This document shows, piece by piece, positions 9,801-17,704 of a stretch of 50,898 nucleotides of DNA (within the stretch, counting starts at the first letter, position 1; every line of letters begins with the position of its first letter). The notes beneath the pieces were generated by a model. The model searched no databases, had not been told where the DNA came from, and was given only the letters and a program-made list of their open reading frames with translations. A program made the position numbers and the translations under genes. The DNA comes from Candidatus Gastranaerophilales bacterium. GTDB lineage: Bacteria > Cyanobacteriota > Vampirovibrionia > Gastranaerophilales > Gastranaerophilaceae. The stretch lies in NCBI GenBank assembly GCA_944325575.1, contig CALVAR010000017.1:1-50898 (forward strand), given 5' to 3'.

Positions 9801-10201
9801 ATATTTTGTGCACTTGCATTATTCATCAGGGTTACATTGTTGGATGACTCTGCATTTTTTGCACTTTGATTGTCAATAAGGTAAAGTGATAATTCCGGAT
9901 TAAGATCTTTTTTATAGTTGAAAAGCGCTCTATCAATAGTATTAAGAAAATTTATATTGAAATATTGAGAATTTTCTTCATTAAATAATGATTGGTCATC
10001 AAATTCCTGAAAAATATTTGAGCCGAAAGAAATATTATTGAGCTTGGCAATAGTATTAGTATAAAAAATGTGGATTTTACTATCGTACGGTGACTTTTTT
10101 TGCTGCGTTTTTTCTGTAGGCAAATTTTTTATATTTGTGTCTGACAAGTCTGCCGGTGGAATTGTGCATATTTGCTTATTACTTAGAGATAAAATTTTCA
10201 T
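6803..10201 (-). CDS. Large SFxG-motif protein: beta-helix plus long helical region
   Basis: The 1132-aa protein begins MKILSLS and has ISFGS at residues 57-61. Residues ~110-345 show a repeating pattern of about 20 residues rich in Asn, Asp, Ala and Val (for example SANVTAKNFFARDNVYCKNV), which suggests a right-handed beta-helix or solenoid. Residues ~370-1050 are highly charged and helical, with likely coiled coils (DYNINAQSKNITETLQSINN). The C-terminal ~60 residues are Ala/Val/Ile-rich and could insert into or pack against a membrane. It is the last gene of the minus-strand operon after the AAA-like protein, 16 bases downstream of it. It may be a structural scaffold or surface/effector protein. 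No catalytic motif is visible. Confidence 0.65.
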   Translation of the reverse strand: MKILSLSNKQICTIPPADLSDTNIKNLPTEKTQQKKSPYDSKIHIFYTNTIAKLNNISFGSNIFQEFDDQSLFNEENSQYFNINFLNTIDRALFNYKKDLNPELSLYLIDNQSAKNAESSNNVTLMNNASAQNIKGLFADLHDNTKADNVNATKNIYTFGYSSINSAKADRIFLNDNSHSSKNNARIVWLKDRAEGDNITADTVFQRNYAQSANVTAKNFFARDNVYCKNVKTNNIVLKDNARADEVSVNDGNTELYNNSCIQDLTVNNSKIFVNKNTKINHITSEDNLDITGNGTIGDIDVKGSHVFIRGPVNLTGKIRFLDKEGVVIVQKGSQNIFPKLNSSMVENGILQFLIQKNNEAFLGNPVDVYSDGINTLQEHIKDYKTQKMITLPENIKTGLIKNVSSEQKNLFYQFYTETLNTMASGNTDKKYSLFWVNNAKIGDKNLVDLWLEFLGKNTDKLSDTQKTYIINNLSDEEKQVIAEKTSEFWLKNILPDLEKEIDCNDLDKIKQDIKSIQYILEEINNSSDKFIEKLDNQAFFKKLCALELNNKKLIDLWTNTDKFSRGENALTKRLKKAHLKNTLKKPDLLEEIKKITGSEIDKQELSMKNFELACNDLLENEPELDKLEKKLLSKYKNSKTFYGLISEKTNGAKSVSETESAIISIIKMLSAERNMLAVTARKDIFDKTLKVPDVVISKPNTDLNNYVNFVFNTLSQNIYTMDDSGLMDFSDNVQAFENFVNRNSYYFGNYWKDFVKDAYQFYSTNLLDKITDNNLKLLCSIEAAGKNRKDKTIADLIERSGIDTIEKKEFIGRFQDDYNFLKLMKNTGINQKEVLTDLLMTEALNEHLYQKRLSSFCSNINNESVKENLDITDKYLRILDKDYPAMTVREKTDMLSKIPQEEFILLNKMIFEDWKNNELRKFMSDKFAQIQLDYNINAQSKNITETLQSINNNLNNIRINIAGQSYTLLEMSANLDKMVNISQKSFKELYFIGENIEAIKHNSESIMANTRGILYAAMQNSKLRDPELSKMISDLLPETEQTSFNDFLTVVEKKYKILKDEKRKQQLKTIAQLATIAAAASGISVIAPDVITELFGKSETISKISSAVVSAANTLKHVAVFKAATTGFKQT

Positions 10202-10217
10202 ATTCGATACTTCTTCT

Positions 10218-11159
10218 TTATATTTTTATACTTACTTTAAATCTTTGCTGGTTTATCAAAAAAGGACGCTCTATATCTTGGGAATTTTGTGCAGACGCAA
10301 TTATCATACAGCCCTGTTCGGCACAATTAAGAAAATATGATTTTAAAAATCGGTTTAATGACGGTGTGTAGTCATCATGGTCGGGGGTTCTTGCTGTTTC
10401 ATCAAAGTTCGGAATATATATAACTGTCTTTTTACCCTGCTTTTGATATTTTTCAAATGCTCTTTCTTTAGTTTTATTCAGGCGTATCTGGAAATCTTCT
10501 ACATCATCTTCATATTTGACTTTTTTAAAACAGAAATCAAAATCATCCTTTAAAAGCTGGTAAGCAAGCTCTCTGGCTAATTTTTCATTATTATATTCAT
10601 CTTTTCCGGATATTAAGACTCCGTTTGGCACCTGTTTATCATACTCTTTATTTATGGTGCTTTCCGCAAATGGTCTTACAACTTCTTCAAGAAGAGTGTC
10701 CAGATTTTCTTTTGAAAGTTGACAGACTCCAAGGCCCTTGTGCTCATCTAGTGCTAAAAAAGAGTTTATTTTTTCTTCCTTTTTCTTTTGACCTTCGTTA
10801 ATAGTATCAAGTTGATCTTGTATATCGCCTTTTAATTGGTTGAATTTTTTTTCTTTTTCTTTCAACCTGTTCTTTGCTTCAATATTTAAATCATCAATAC
10901 AATCATTAACTTTTTTTACATATCTCTCAACTTTATCTGTAAAATAATATTCAAAAAATCCATACTCTTCTCTTATAAGATCCGGAGTTAAATGTCCAAA
11001 TGTACCCAATTCCATTGCATCAACATATACTTTATCGGAATAATAATGACCGTTTATGATCTTACCTTGAAACGTTACTGGTAAACTTTTTGTTTTATTT
11101 TTCTGCGGCATCTGCGACACTAGATTAGATGAACATTTATTTATTGAACTTATTTTCAT
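10218..11159 (-). CDS. Catalytically degenerate AAA-like protein with SFxG motif
   Basis: This 313-aa protein aligns by eye with the ATPase domain encoded at 11779-13263, but its catalytic sites are lost. Where the ATPase has the P-loop GLSGNGKT, this protein has GKDEYNNEK (residues 185-193). Where the ATPase has Walker B VFMDEFD, this one has IYIPNFD (247-253). Flanking segments are kept: PNGVL before the P-loop, and 'IERPFLINQQRF' against '[12 protein letters not shown]'. The N-terminus begins MKISS with VTFQG at 28-32, and residues ~80-135 form a charged coiled coil. Its ATG overlaps the upstream gene's stop codon (ATGA), so it is translationally coupled. It is probably a non-hydrolysing partner or regulator of the active ATPase. 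Confidence 0.75.
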   Translation of the reverse strand: MKISSINKCSSNLVSQMPQKNKTKSLPVTFQGKIINGHYYSDKVYVDAMELGTFGHLTPDLIREEYGFFEYYFTDKVERYVKKVNDCIDDLNIEAKNRLKEKEKKFNQLKGDIQDQLDTINEGQKKKEEKINSFLALDEHKGLGVCQLSKENLDTLLEEVVRPFAESTINKEYDKQVPNGVLISGKDEYNNEKLARELAYQLLKDDFDFCFKKVKYEDDVEDFQIRLNKTKERAFEKYQKQGKKTVIYIPNFDETARTPDHDDYTPSLNRFLKSYFLNCAEQGCMIIASAQNSQDIERPFLINQQRFKVSIKI

Positions 11160-11737
11160 AAATTGTTATCCTTTGATTTCTTAAAAATTTTTAATAGAGA
11201 AATAGAAAGTATAATGCCGGCGGTGGTGCCAAAAACTATGGATTTTGTCGTTTTGGGTATTAAGTTTTTAAAATAGTTCTGTTTAAATGCAAAATTTATA
11301 TCCAAAATCCGCTGTTTATGCTCCAGCAAAGCTTTTTGTAAAATTAGCTTTTGGAGTAAAATTTTATTTTTTATTGTTTCTGATTTTGCGGCAGCAATAT
11401 CTTCTTCCAGACATTTAATTGACCCAATAATATCTTTGATATGTGTTATAGGATTTTTAGTGAATCTGGTAACATTGATAAACCGGTATTTTGCGTCAAT
11501 TTGTGGTGACATTATTTTTTTTAGTTCATTTTTTGCAAATACGGCATATTTCATGTTTAAATTTTTTTGTTGTTTATAATATGTGCTGCCGCCTCCTATA
11601 CCTGCCCCAGCTATTGCAGATGGAATAATATATTTTGCCTTACTGTTTTTTTGTTTTTTATCGGATTGAACTTTTGGAGCAGGATATTCTGTTCCTGAAA
11701 GTTTATTATAAAAATCAGAAAAAACATTTTGCACCAT
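11156..11737 (-). CDS. Small protein with two predicted membrane segments
   Basis: This 193-aa protein lies between the active AAA+ ATPase and its degenerate paralogue. A glycine-rich hydrophobic segment near residues 36-52 (IIPSAIAGAGIGGG) and a second near residues 168-186 (SIVFGTTAGIILSISLLKIF) flank a helical, charged middle (residues ~85-155), giving a hairpin-like membrane topology. AAGGA lies six bases upstream of the ATG. It overlaps the next gene by four bases. It may anchor or couple the ATPase pair at the membrane; this is inferred from the operon. I recognise no family. Confidence 0.65.
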   Translation of the reverse strand: MVQNVFSDFYNKLSGTEYPAPKVQSDKKQKNSKAKYIIPSAIAGAGIGGGSTYYKQQKNLNMKYAVFAKNELKKIMSPQIDAKYRFINVTRFTKNPITHIKDIIGSIKCLEEDIAAAKSETIKNKILLQKLILQKALLEHKQRILDINFAFKQNYFKNLIPKTTKSIVFGTTAGIILSISLLKIFKKSKDNNL

Positions 11738-11750
11738 TATGTTATTCCTT

Positions 11751-11790
11751 ATTCTTTCCTATTCTTCCCTATTCTTCCCTATTCTTCATT
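11751..11790 (-). repeat. Four tandem 10-bp repeats between the AAA+ gene and the next gene
   Basis: The units ATTCTTTCCT, ATTCTTCCCT, ATTCTTCCCT and ATTCTTCATT run head to tail. On the coding strand each reads as GGAAGAAT-like, so the spacer holds several purine-rich, Shine-Dalgarno-like sites before the ATG at 11737. The last unit overlaps the stop codon of the AAA+ gene (11779). Changes in copy number would alter the spacing between the cistrons. Confidence 0.7.
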
Positions 11791-13263
11791 TCTTGTTCTA
11801 TTTTGGAGGTCTATATATTCTTCATATGTCATACCGGTTGTATATTCAAAATCTTCTTTAAATTTATTTATGTCGTCTTCTTCCAAATCCGGTTTAATTT
11901 CTTGTGCATATTTAATAATATCGCTCTGTGTGACAAAGCGCTTTTCTTTTCTTGCAAATGCTTTTGCTTGCTTTGCAAGAAACTCTATCCGAGAACATGA
12001 ATATAGACCGTTTTTAGCTTTTTCATTATTTTCCAATATTTTTACAATTTCATAGTAGTTAATATTGTCTTTTGTTAAGCCATCAAGGTAATGTTCAAGA
12101 ATTTGCTTTTTATCAATTGCAGACGGTGGTTCGATAAGAGTTCTTAAAGAAAATCTTTCATCATTTATAATAAAAGGCTTGTCAATTCTTTGCGGATAAT
12201 TTGTTGTTGCAACAATGGTTATGCCATATGAAGCACAATCATCCATAAATTTTTTAAGAAAATCATTTGAGTTATTCTCTGTATTTTTATCGTTTAAAAG
12301 TTTATTTGTTCTTTGTTTTGGGGCAAAGCCATCAAATTCATCCATAAAAACTATTGTTCTTATGTTGTTTTCTTTTAAATTTTTTGCTGCTTCTTCTTTT
12401 ATTTCGGTCAATTTATTTTGTAATTTTGAACGTGGAATTTCTGATAAGTCATAAACATTACAGTCTGTCTTTTTTTCCAGATATTCTATGATACCTTGTG
12501 CAAGAGTGGTCTTTCCGTTGCCGGATAATCCGTAAAGCAGGACTCCGTTTGGTATTGCAATATTATGATTATCTTTATCCCCTTCTTCTGACACACTGTT
12601 TATGAAAGGAGTTATAAATATTTGATGTAAGATTTCTTTATCTTTTTCATATCCTGCAATTTTGTCTAGGCCTAAGCTTTTTATTTCAGTTGAATTTTTT
12701 GTATCATAAGTTTGCAGAATATTAATGGTGTTTTTGCTTTTTTCTAATGTTCCTTGTAATTTTTCAATTTCCTTGTCATTTTTTTCATCAATTTCATTTC
12801 TTTGTTGACTATCAGCTTTATTCTTTTTTTCTATTCTTGCCAGTCTTTCTTGAAGATCTGCATTTTCTTTTGCTTGTTTTCTTTGTTTCTTTTCGTGACT
12901 TTTGTCAACAAAATATGTCACAATACCGCTGCCTAATCCGCCTAGTCCGCCTATAATAGCACCGGCGCCTGATCCGGTTAGGGTACCAAGCCCCAAAGTA
13001 GTACCGCCTGTTCCAAGATCTATAGATACCCCTACTTTTGAACCTATGACACCGCCGGCAGCTGCGCCTGCGGCAGCTTGGCCCATGACTGTTCTAAAAA
13101 AAGTTGCACCGAAAGACACTGCCTCTTTCTTTTTCCCCGTATAAGAAAAAGAGTCATTTGGATATTCTGTACTTTTGTACAGAGGAACACCTGTGCGTAT
13201 GTTCTTTTTAACATTTGCATAATTGTTTTGTACATTAGAATACGAGTTTAAATAAATTTTCAT
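11779..13263 (-). CDS. Membrane-associated AAA+ ATPase with SFxG motif
   Basis: The 494-aa protein begins MKIYLNS and has VSFGA at residues 49-53. Residues ~55-118 are a long glycine/alanine-rich hydrophobic region (glycine-zipper type, likely membrane-embedded). Residues ~120-185 are a charged coiled coil. The C-terminal half is an AAA+ domain with Walker A GLSGNGKT (245-252), Walker B VFMDEFD (D308, E309), a sensor-1-like IVATTNYP and an arginine in 'NDERF'. Hydrophobic anchor, then coiled coil, then AAA+ is reminiscent of membrane-bound remodelling ATPases, but I cannot name a family. I chose ATG 13263 because GGGAG is close upstream and because of the MKI start shared with related proteins; an in-frame ATG at 13284 is less likely. 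It is the first gene of the operon. Confidence 0.85.
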   Translation of the reverse strand: MKIYLNSYSNVQNNYANVKKNIRTGVPLYKSTEYPNDSFSYTGKKKEAVSFGATFFRTVMGQAAAGAAAGGVIGSKVGVSIDLGTGGTTLGLGTLTGSGAGAIIGGLGGLGSGIVTYFVDKSHEKKQRKQAKENADLQERLARIEKKNKADSQQRNEIDEKNDKEIEKLQGTLEKSKNTINILQTYDTKNSTEIKSLGLDKIAGYEKDKEILHQIFITPFINSVSEEGDKDNHNIAIPNGVLLYGLSGNGKTTLAQGIIEYLEKKTDCNVYDLSEIPRSKLQNKLTEIKEEAAKNLKENNIRTIVFMDEFDGFAPKQRTNKLLNDKNTENNSNDFLKKFMDDCASYGITIVATTNYPQRIDKPFIINDERFSLRTLIEPPSAIDKKQILEHYLDGLTKDNINYYEIVKILENNEKAKNGLYSCSRIEFLAKQAKAFARKEKRFVTQSDIIKYAQEIKPDLEEDDINKFKEDFEYTTGMTYEEYIDLQNRTRNEE

Positions 13264-13473
13264 ACATTCTCCCGACCACTTCAATTTAATATTCTTGTGT
13301 TTTTATTGCTTAAAGCATTTAAAGAAAAATTTTTGTTATTATTTGAAATTTTCTTAAAAAAATTTTACATGTACTTTCTAAATTTTACAATCTTTAACGT
13401 ATCCTGTACGGCAATTCATTTTTGTCGCATAATGTTTTATACTGCTCAGGTAAATAGACAAGGAGCTTTTAAT

Positions 13474-13611
13474 ATGGATAAATACGTTTGTTTGGTATGC
13501 GGTTATGTTTATGACCCTGCAGAAAATAACAATGTAGCTTTTGAAGATTTGCCTGCTGACTGGATATGTCCTGTTTGTGCGGTTGGCAAAGACCAGTTTG
13601 CAAAACAGTAA
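13474..13611 (+). CDS. Rubredoxin
   Basis: This 45-aa protein has the complete rubredoxin pattern: [10 protein letters not shown] with CxxC near residue 6, then [13 protein letters not shown] with the second CxxC. The four cysteines bind one iron, which shuttles single electrons. AAGGAG lies upstream of ATG 13474; a longer in-frame reading back to 13297 has no support. The flavodiiron gene begins 72 bases downstream on the same strand, so rubredoxin is very likely its electron donor. It is slightly shorter than the usual 52-54 aa but has all ligands. Confidence 0.95.
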   Translation: MDKYVCLVCGYVYDPAENNNVAFEDLPADWICPVCAVGKDQFAKQ

Positions 13612-13683
13612 CGGTCGGGAAAGAGTAATAAAGGATTTTTGGCAGTAGAATCCCCTTTTAAAATCAAAAAGGAGAAAACTACT

Positions 13684-14865
13684 ATGGATTTAAAAATCAG
13701 ACCTATAAAAAATAATGTTTATTATATCGGTTCAAAGGATGCTAACAGAAAGCTTTTTGACCAGCTTGTACCGCTTCCTCAGGGTACAACATACAATTCA
13801 TATCTTGTAAAAGGAAGTGAAAAGACTGCTATTGTAGATACGGATTACCCCAAGAAACTTGAAGAATACAAAAAAAGACTTCAGGAAAACAACATAGATC
13901 ATGTTGATTATATTATCTCTAACCATGCAGAACAGGATCATTCCGGCGGAATTCCGATGCTTTTGGAAATGTTTCCTGACGCAAAAGTTGTGACAAACGC
14001 CAAGGTAAAAGAAAATGTAATGAACATGCTTCATGTTCCCGAGGATAAATTTATTGTAATAAATGACGGTGATGAACTTTCTCTCGGAGATAAAACATTC
14101 CAATTTATACTTGCGCCATTTGTTCACTGGCCGGATACAATGTTTTCTTATTTAAAAGAAGATAAGATGCTTTTTACATGTGATTTTTTAGGCGCACATT
14201 ATACAAAACATGAGCTTTTTGCAGATTATACAGACTGCCTTGTTGAGGCTGCTAAAAGATACTATGCGGAAATTATTATGCCGTTTAGAAACTTTGCAAA
14301 AAAATATACGGACAAAGTTAAAGAAATGGATGTTGAACTCATCCTGCCAAGCCATGGCCCTGTATATGACAAACCGGAATGGATTCTTGACCTTTATTCG
14401 GATTGGACATCCGACAGGGTAGAGAATAAGGTTGTTATACCTTATGTTTCTATGTACGAAAGCACAAAAATGATGGTGGACAGACTTGCCGAAAAACTGG
14501 AGGCTGCTGATATAACAGTAAGACTGTTTGACCTTGTTCACTGTGATGAGGGTGAGTTGTCCATGGAGCTTGTGGACTGCGCTACGGTAGTTCTCGGCTC
14601 ATCAATGGTGCTTGCAGGTCCTCATCCTGCGGCTGTTACTGCTACGTACCTTGTTAATGCACTAAGACCAAAACTCAGATATTACTCTATTATTGGTTCA
14701 TACGGCTGGGGCGGCAATCTTGAAGGAACTATAGAAAAAATGTTCACAATAATTAAGCCTGAAAAGCTTGATTACGTAGTTATAAAAGGACAGCCCAGAG
14801 ATGAAGATTATGCAAAAGTGGATGTTCTTGCAGAACAGATTATTGAAAAACATAAAAATTTATAA
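13684..14865 (+). CDS. Flavodiiron protein (rubredoxin:oxygen/NO oxidoreductase)
   Basis: The 393-aa enzyme has an N-terminal beta-lactamase-like domain with the di-iron ligands H81, E83, D85 (in HAEQDH), H148, D167 and H224. The C-terminal domain (~from residue 255) is flavodoxin-like and binds FMN (SMYESTK loop; SIIGSYGWGG). In anaerobes such proteins reduce oxygen to water, or NO to N2O, with electrons from rubredoxin, in the cytoplasm. The length is that of the two-domain class A form. GGAG lies nine to ten bases upstream of ATG 13684. It forms an oxygen-defence operon with the rubredoxin gene just upstream and is followed by a strong terminator. Confidence 0.95.
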   Translation: MDLKIRPIKNNVYYIGSKDANRKLFDQLVPLPQGTTYNSYLVKGSEKTAIVDTDYPKKLEEYKKRLQENNIDHVDYIISNHAEQDHSGGIPMLLEMFPDAKVVTNAKVKENVMNMLHVPEDKFIVINDGDELSLGDKTFQFILAPFVHWPDTMFSYLKEDKMLFTCDFLGAHYTKHELFADYTDCLVEAAKRYYAEIIMPFRNFAKKYTDKVKEMDVELILPSHGPVYDKPEWILDLYSDWTSDRVENKVVIPYVSMYESTKMMVDRLAEKLEAADITVRLFDLVHCDEGELSMELVDCATVVLGSSMVLAGPHPAAVTATYLVNALRPKLRYYSIIGSYGWGGNLEGTIEKMFTIIKPEKLDYVVIKGQPRDEDYAKVDVLAEQIIEKHKNL

Positions 14866-14874
14866 ATAATTTGT

Positions 14875-14911
14875 AAAAAGCCCCTTTGATTTTAATTTAA
14901 AGGGGCTTTTT
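14875..14911 (+). terminator. Rho-independent terminator of the flavodiiron operon
   Basis: A 12-bp stem, AAAAGCCCCTTT / AAAGGGGCTTTT, is followed by a T-run. It lies ten bases after the flavodiiron stop codon. The A-run on its other side lets it also stop the minus-strand gene ending at 14924. Confidence 0.9.
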
Positions 14912-14923
14912 GTATATGTTTTA

Positions 14924-15367
14924 TTAATTAGGCTGTTCGGGCGGATATTTTTTATTAAATTCTTCTAAAGAAGATTTAACACATTTTGCTATATCCACGG
15001 AAGACATTTTGTTAATATTTTGGGTTTTATATCTTTCCGCAGGCACTTTTATATTATGTATGGTATTATAAGCTGCTTTGTATACCCTGCAGAGATTAAC
15101 CAGGCTTATAAGTTCCTGCGGGTTTGTTCTTGTTTTCGTTAATACATCCATATCAAAGAGATTTATATAAGGATCCGCCTTCTGGATTTGATAAACGAGT
15201 TCGCCCGTTTCATCCGCACCCAGAAAAACATCATTCTGCGGGAAAAATTTGTTTATTAATTCGATGGCAACATCCAGTCTTTTTGTATTTGTCAGGTTTA
15301 CATTTAACAAACTCGGTGTTGGAATTGCCCTTTTAAATGAAATATTATTTACTTTGTTAATCATCAT
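14924..15367 (-). CDS. Small SFxG-motif protein of unknown function
   Basis: This 147-aa protein begins MMINKVNN and has ISFKR at residues 9-13, very like the start of the protein encoded at 4629-5144. The rest is predicted helical, with no signal peptide, membrane segment or catalytic motif that I can see. A tandem ATG allows starts at 15367 or 15364; AGGAG lies just upstream (AAGGAGAAAG). It stands alone between the flavodiiron terminator and a non-coding gap before the histidine kinase gene. Confidence 0.65.
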   Translation of the reverse strand: MMINKVNNISFKRAIPTPSLLNVNLTNTKRLDVAIELINKFFPQNDVFLGADETGELVYQIQKADPYINLFDMDVLTKTRTNPQELISLVNLCRVYKAAYNTIHNIKVPAERYKTQNINKMSSVDIAKCVKSSLEEFNKKYPPEQPN

Positions 15368-15461
15368 CTTTCTCCTTTTTATATGAGCTATAAAAAACGA
15401 AAAAAATATTTTTGCCGATTAATTTTACCGTTCTAAACCGGATGCGAAATTCGCTGGACCA

Positions 15462-15506
15462 AAGCCGAAATGTAATTTTGCGGCCGGCTTTGTACAGCAA
15501 TCTTAG
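15462..15506. other. Possible stem-loop downstream of the histidine kinase gene
   Basis: CAAAGCCG and CGGCTTTG form an eight-base inverted repeat in the gap between 15367 and 15548, flanked by GCTG / CAGC. It may be a terminator-like structure for the minus-strand rsgA operon, but no T-run is obvious. Low certainty. Confidence 0.3.
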
Positions 15507-15547
15507 ATATTTTTAGTGCAAACTGTTATATAAATTCATGATTAGTT

Positions 15548-17227
15548 TTATGCGGGGATTTTTATAACAAATTCAGTACCTTTGCCCTTTTGGGTTGTAA
15601 AACTTATGCTGCCATTGTGTTTTTGGACAATTTTTTGAGAAATTGCCAGCCCGAGCCCCGTGCCGATTCCTATTTTTTTAGTGGTTGTACCGGCTGTAAA
15701 TATTCTGTCTTTTATACTGTCGTCAATACCGCAGCCAGTATCTTTTATTTTAACTGTCAAAATATTTGCTTTAAAATCTGTTGTAATAGTTATGGAACCT
15801 GATTTTTCAATACTATGGCACGCATTAATAAGAATATTCATAAAAACCTGATTAAGCATGTTTGGATAGCATTTTATTTTGGGAATGCTGCCGTAGTTTT
15901 TTATGATTTCTATTTTATTTTTTGTTTCATGTTTTATAAGTTCCAGTGTCAAGTCAATTTCATTATTGATATCTGCCAGCTGCAAATCCGATTCATCCAG
16001 TCTGACAAATCTTTTGAGGCTGTGGACGATACCGCTTATTCTTTTTATTGCTTCTTTATCAATTTTATTTATATTCCGAATATTTTCAAGAATAGAAGAG
16101 TCATCGCATTCGCAAGAAAGTCTGGATAGGAGTTTAGCGAGAATGTCGTTGTTTGCATTTATTGACCCAAGGGGAGTATTAATTTCGTGTGCAACTCCGG
16201 CAACAAGCTGGCCCAAAGATGCCATTTTTTCGGAATTAATAAGCTGCAGCTGGGTTTCTTTTAATTCTGCAAGAGCGTTTTCCAGCTCCAGATTTTTTTC
16301 TTTAATCTGTGAAAACAAAGACGCCTGAACAATTGCAGAACCGAGTTGTGACGCAATGGACTGCAGCACATCGTTTTGTGAATCATCATAAAACGTACGA
16401 TTAGTATAAATTATCAAAAGCCCCAAAATTTCATGAAGCCTTGAAACAGGTACAATTATTCTGTTTAGCTGAACAGGAAAAGTTTTTGTACTGTTAGGAT
16501 AATCTTTTATACACGCACCAACCTTTATCTCTTTCAGGCGGATGCTTTTTTTTATGTCTGCAGAGAAATCCGCTTTTTCTCCGATTACATCCGTATATTT
16601 TTCAGGATAGACGTCTTTTATATAAAAGTTTTTGTCCTCCGCTTTGGCATAATAAACCTTTACAGCCCCCAAAAGGTTGAAAATTTCTTTTAATGCGGAA
16701 TCAATAATTTTATCAAGATCCATTGATTCTCTGATTACATTTGAAATTCTATGCATTAAAGCCAGTTTTACGGTTTGTGCCTGTGATTTTTGCTGCAGTG
16801 CGGCAAACTGTTTGTTTTCTTCTGCAAGAGTAAGGTATTGCTGGCGTATAAAGGCATAACGCTTTTCTGTTTCTTCAAACAAAATTTCGGAAGTAATGTT
16901 TTTGAATACAATGACCTTATACTCGTTTTGCCAAAATGACTTTATAAGATAATAAAAAAACTGTTCTTTCGCCTTTTGATATACGGCATTTGCACAAAAG
17001 CTTTCCCGTGAATCTACAGCAAAAGTAACAGGATTTGCCCCCATAAGATTGTCAGAATCCAGCATACATATATCAAAAGAAAAATAGTTTCCGAATTTTT
17101 CTAAATTTTTAACACCGCCAAAATTTTTTATAAAACTCTGGTTTTTAAAAACTATCTTTTTACTGCTGTCTAAAATCAAAATAGCAGTATCAAAATTGTT
17201 GTATAAACTAAAATCAATATCTGGCAT
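15548..17227 (-). CDS. Soluble sensor histidine kinase (PAS-like, GAF, HisKA, HATPase)
   Basis: The 559-aa kinase has no membrane segment, so it senses a cytoplasmic signal. Residues ~10-120 resemble a PAS domain, ~165-310 a GAF domain, and ~315-345 a coiled coil. H347 in GVAHEINTPLG is the phosphorylated histidine. The ATP domain shows the N box (LNQVFMNILINACHSI), G1 (DTGCGID) and G2 (GTGLGLAISQ). The HEINTPL type of H box is found in kinases with N-terminal PAS/GAF sensors. No response regulator gene adjoins it, so the partner is elsewhere. It lies 18 bases downstream of the PAP2 gene and is the last gene of the rsgA operon. Confidence 0.92.
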   Translation of the reverse strand: MPDIDFSLYNNFDTAILILDSSKKIVFKNQSFIKNFGGVKNLEKFGNYFSFDICMLDSDNLMGANPVTFAVDSRESFCANAVYQKAKEQFFYYLIKSFWQNEYKVIVFKNITSEILFEETEKRYAFIRQQYLTLAEENKQFAALQQKSQAQTVKLALMHRISNVIRESMDLDKIIDSALKEIFNLLGAVKVYYAKAEDKNFYIKDVYPEKYTDVIGEKADFSADIKKSIRLKEIKVGACIKDYPNSTKTFPVQLNRIIVPVSRLHEILGLLIIYTNRTFYDDSQNDVLQSIASQLGSAIVQASLFSQIKEKNLELENALAELKETQLQLINSEKMASLGQLVAGVAHEINTPLGSINANNDILAKLLSRLSCECDDSSILENIRNINKIDKEAIKRISGIVHSLKRFVRLDESDLQLADINNEIDLTLELIKHETKNKIEIIKNYGSIPKIKCYPNMLNQVFMNILINACHSIEKSGSITITTDFKANILTVKIKDTGCGIDDSIKDRIFTAGTTTKKIGIGTGLGLAISQKIVQKHNGSISFTTQKGKGTEFVIKIPA

Positions 17228-17245
17228 GTTTAATATTTTATCACG

Positions 17246-17704
17246 CTATTGAAGAATGAAAAAATGTATTACATAAGAAACAACAATGCCCAATATAGCC
17301 CCCATAAAGACTTCAAACGGGGTATGTCCCAGAAGTTCTTTCAGCTTTTCGCCGGCAGCGGAAGGTCTGTGTGAGTAAAATTCTTCCATGACACGGTTCA
17401 TAGTTGCGGCAATTTTACCTGCAGAACGTCTTATACCGGCAGCATCATACATTACAACAAAAGCATAACCGAGTGCTATGGCAAAAGGTATAGAGTTAAG
17501 CCCCTCGTTATATCCTACCGTCATAGAAAGAGCTATAACACCTGCACTATGTGAACTTGGCATTCCGCCTGTTGTGGTAAAAATTTTAAAATTAACTTTT
17601 TTGTGAACAATGACAAAATAAATAAACTTTAAAACCTGTGCGATAAAAGCAGAAATACAGCCATTTCCTAAAACTTCGACTGCAGTACCGGCTTCATAAA
17701 ACAT
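17246..17704 (-). CDS. Divergent PAP2 family membrane protein (DUF212/YuiD type)
   Basis: The 152-aa integral membrane protein has the family hallmarks GGMPSSHSA, RRSAGKIA and LGHTPFEVFMGAILG, plus several hydrophobic helices. These match acid-phosphatase/vanadium-haloperoxidase-type active-site elements (the SSHSA and H-containing motifs), so it may remove phosphate from a lipid (prenyl) phosphate, though the family's substrate is not settled. The ATG at 17704 overlaps the ispA stop codon by one base (TGATG), so the two are coupled. The prenyl synthase next to it suggests a joint role in isoprenoid metabolism. An in-frame TTG at 17707 is less likely. Confidence 0.88.
   Translation of the reverse strand: MFYEAGTAVEVLGNGCISAFIAQVLKFIYFVIVHKKVNFKIFTTTGGMPSSHSAGVIALSMTVGYNEGLNSIPFAIALGYAFVVMYDAAGIRRSAGKIAATMNRVMEEFYSHRPSAAGEKLKELLGHTPFEVFMGAILGIVVSYVIHFFILQ

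Noticed and set aside
6803-10201. Autotransporter or bactofilin for the large beta-helix protein
   Set aside because: It has no signal peptide, no C-terminal beta-barrel signature and is far too long and helical for a bactofilin.
11635-12055. Hydrophobic plus-strand frames over the AAA+ gene
   Set aside because: They are shadows of the minus-strand coding region, with repeated Phe/Ser/Ile typical of antisense translation of AT-rich genes.
13264-13473. Longer rubredoxin frame starting at 13297
   Set aside because: The rubredoxin start at 13474 has AAGGAG and matches the family N-terminus; the upstream frame is low-complexity Phe/Leu-rich sequence.
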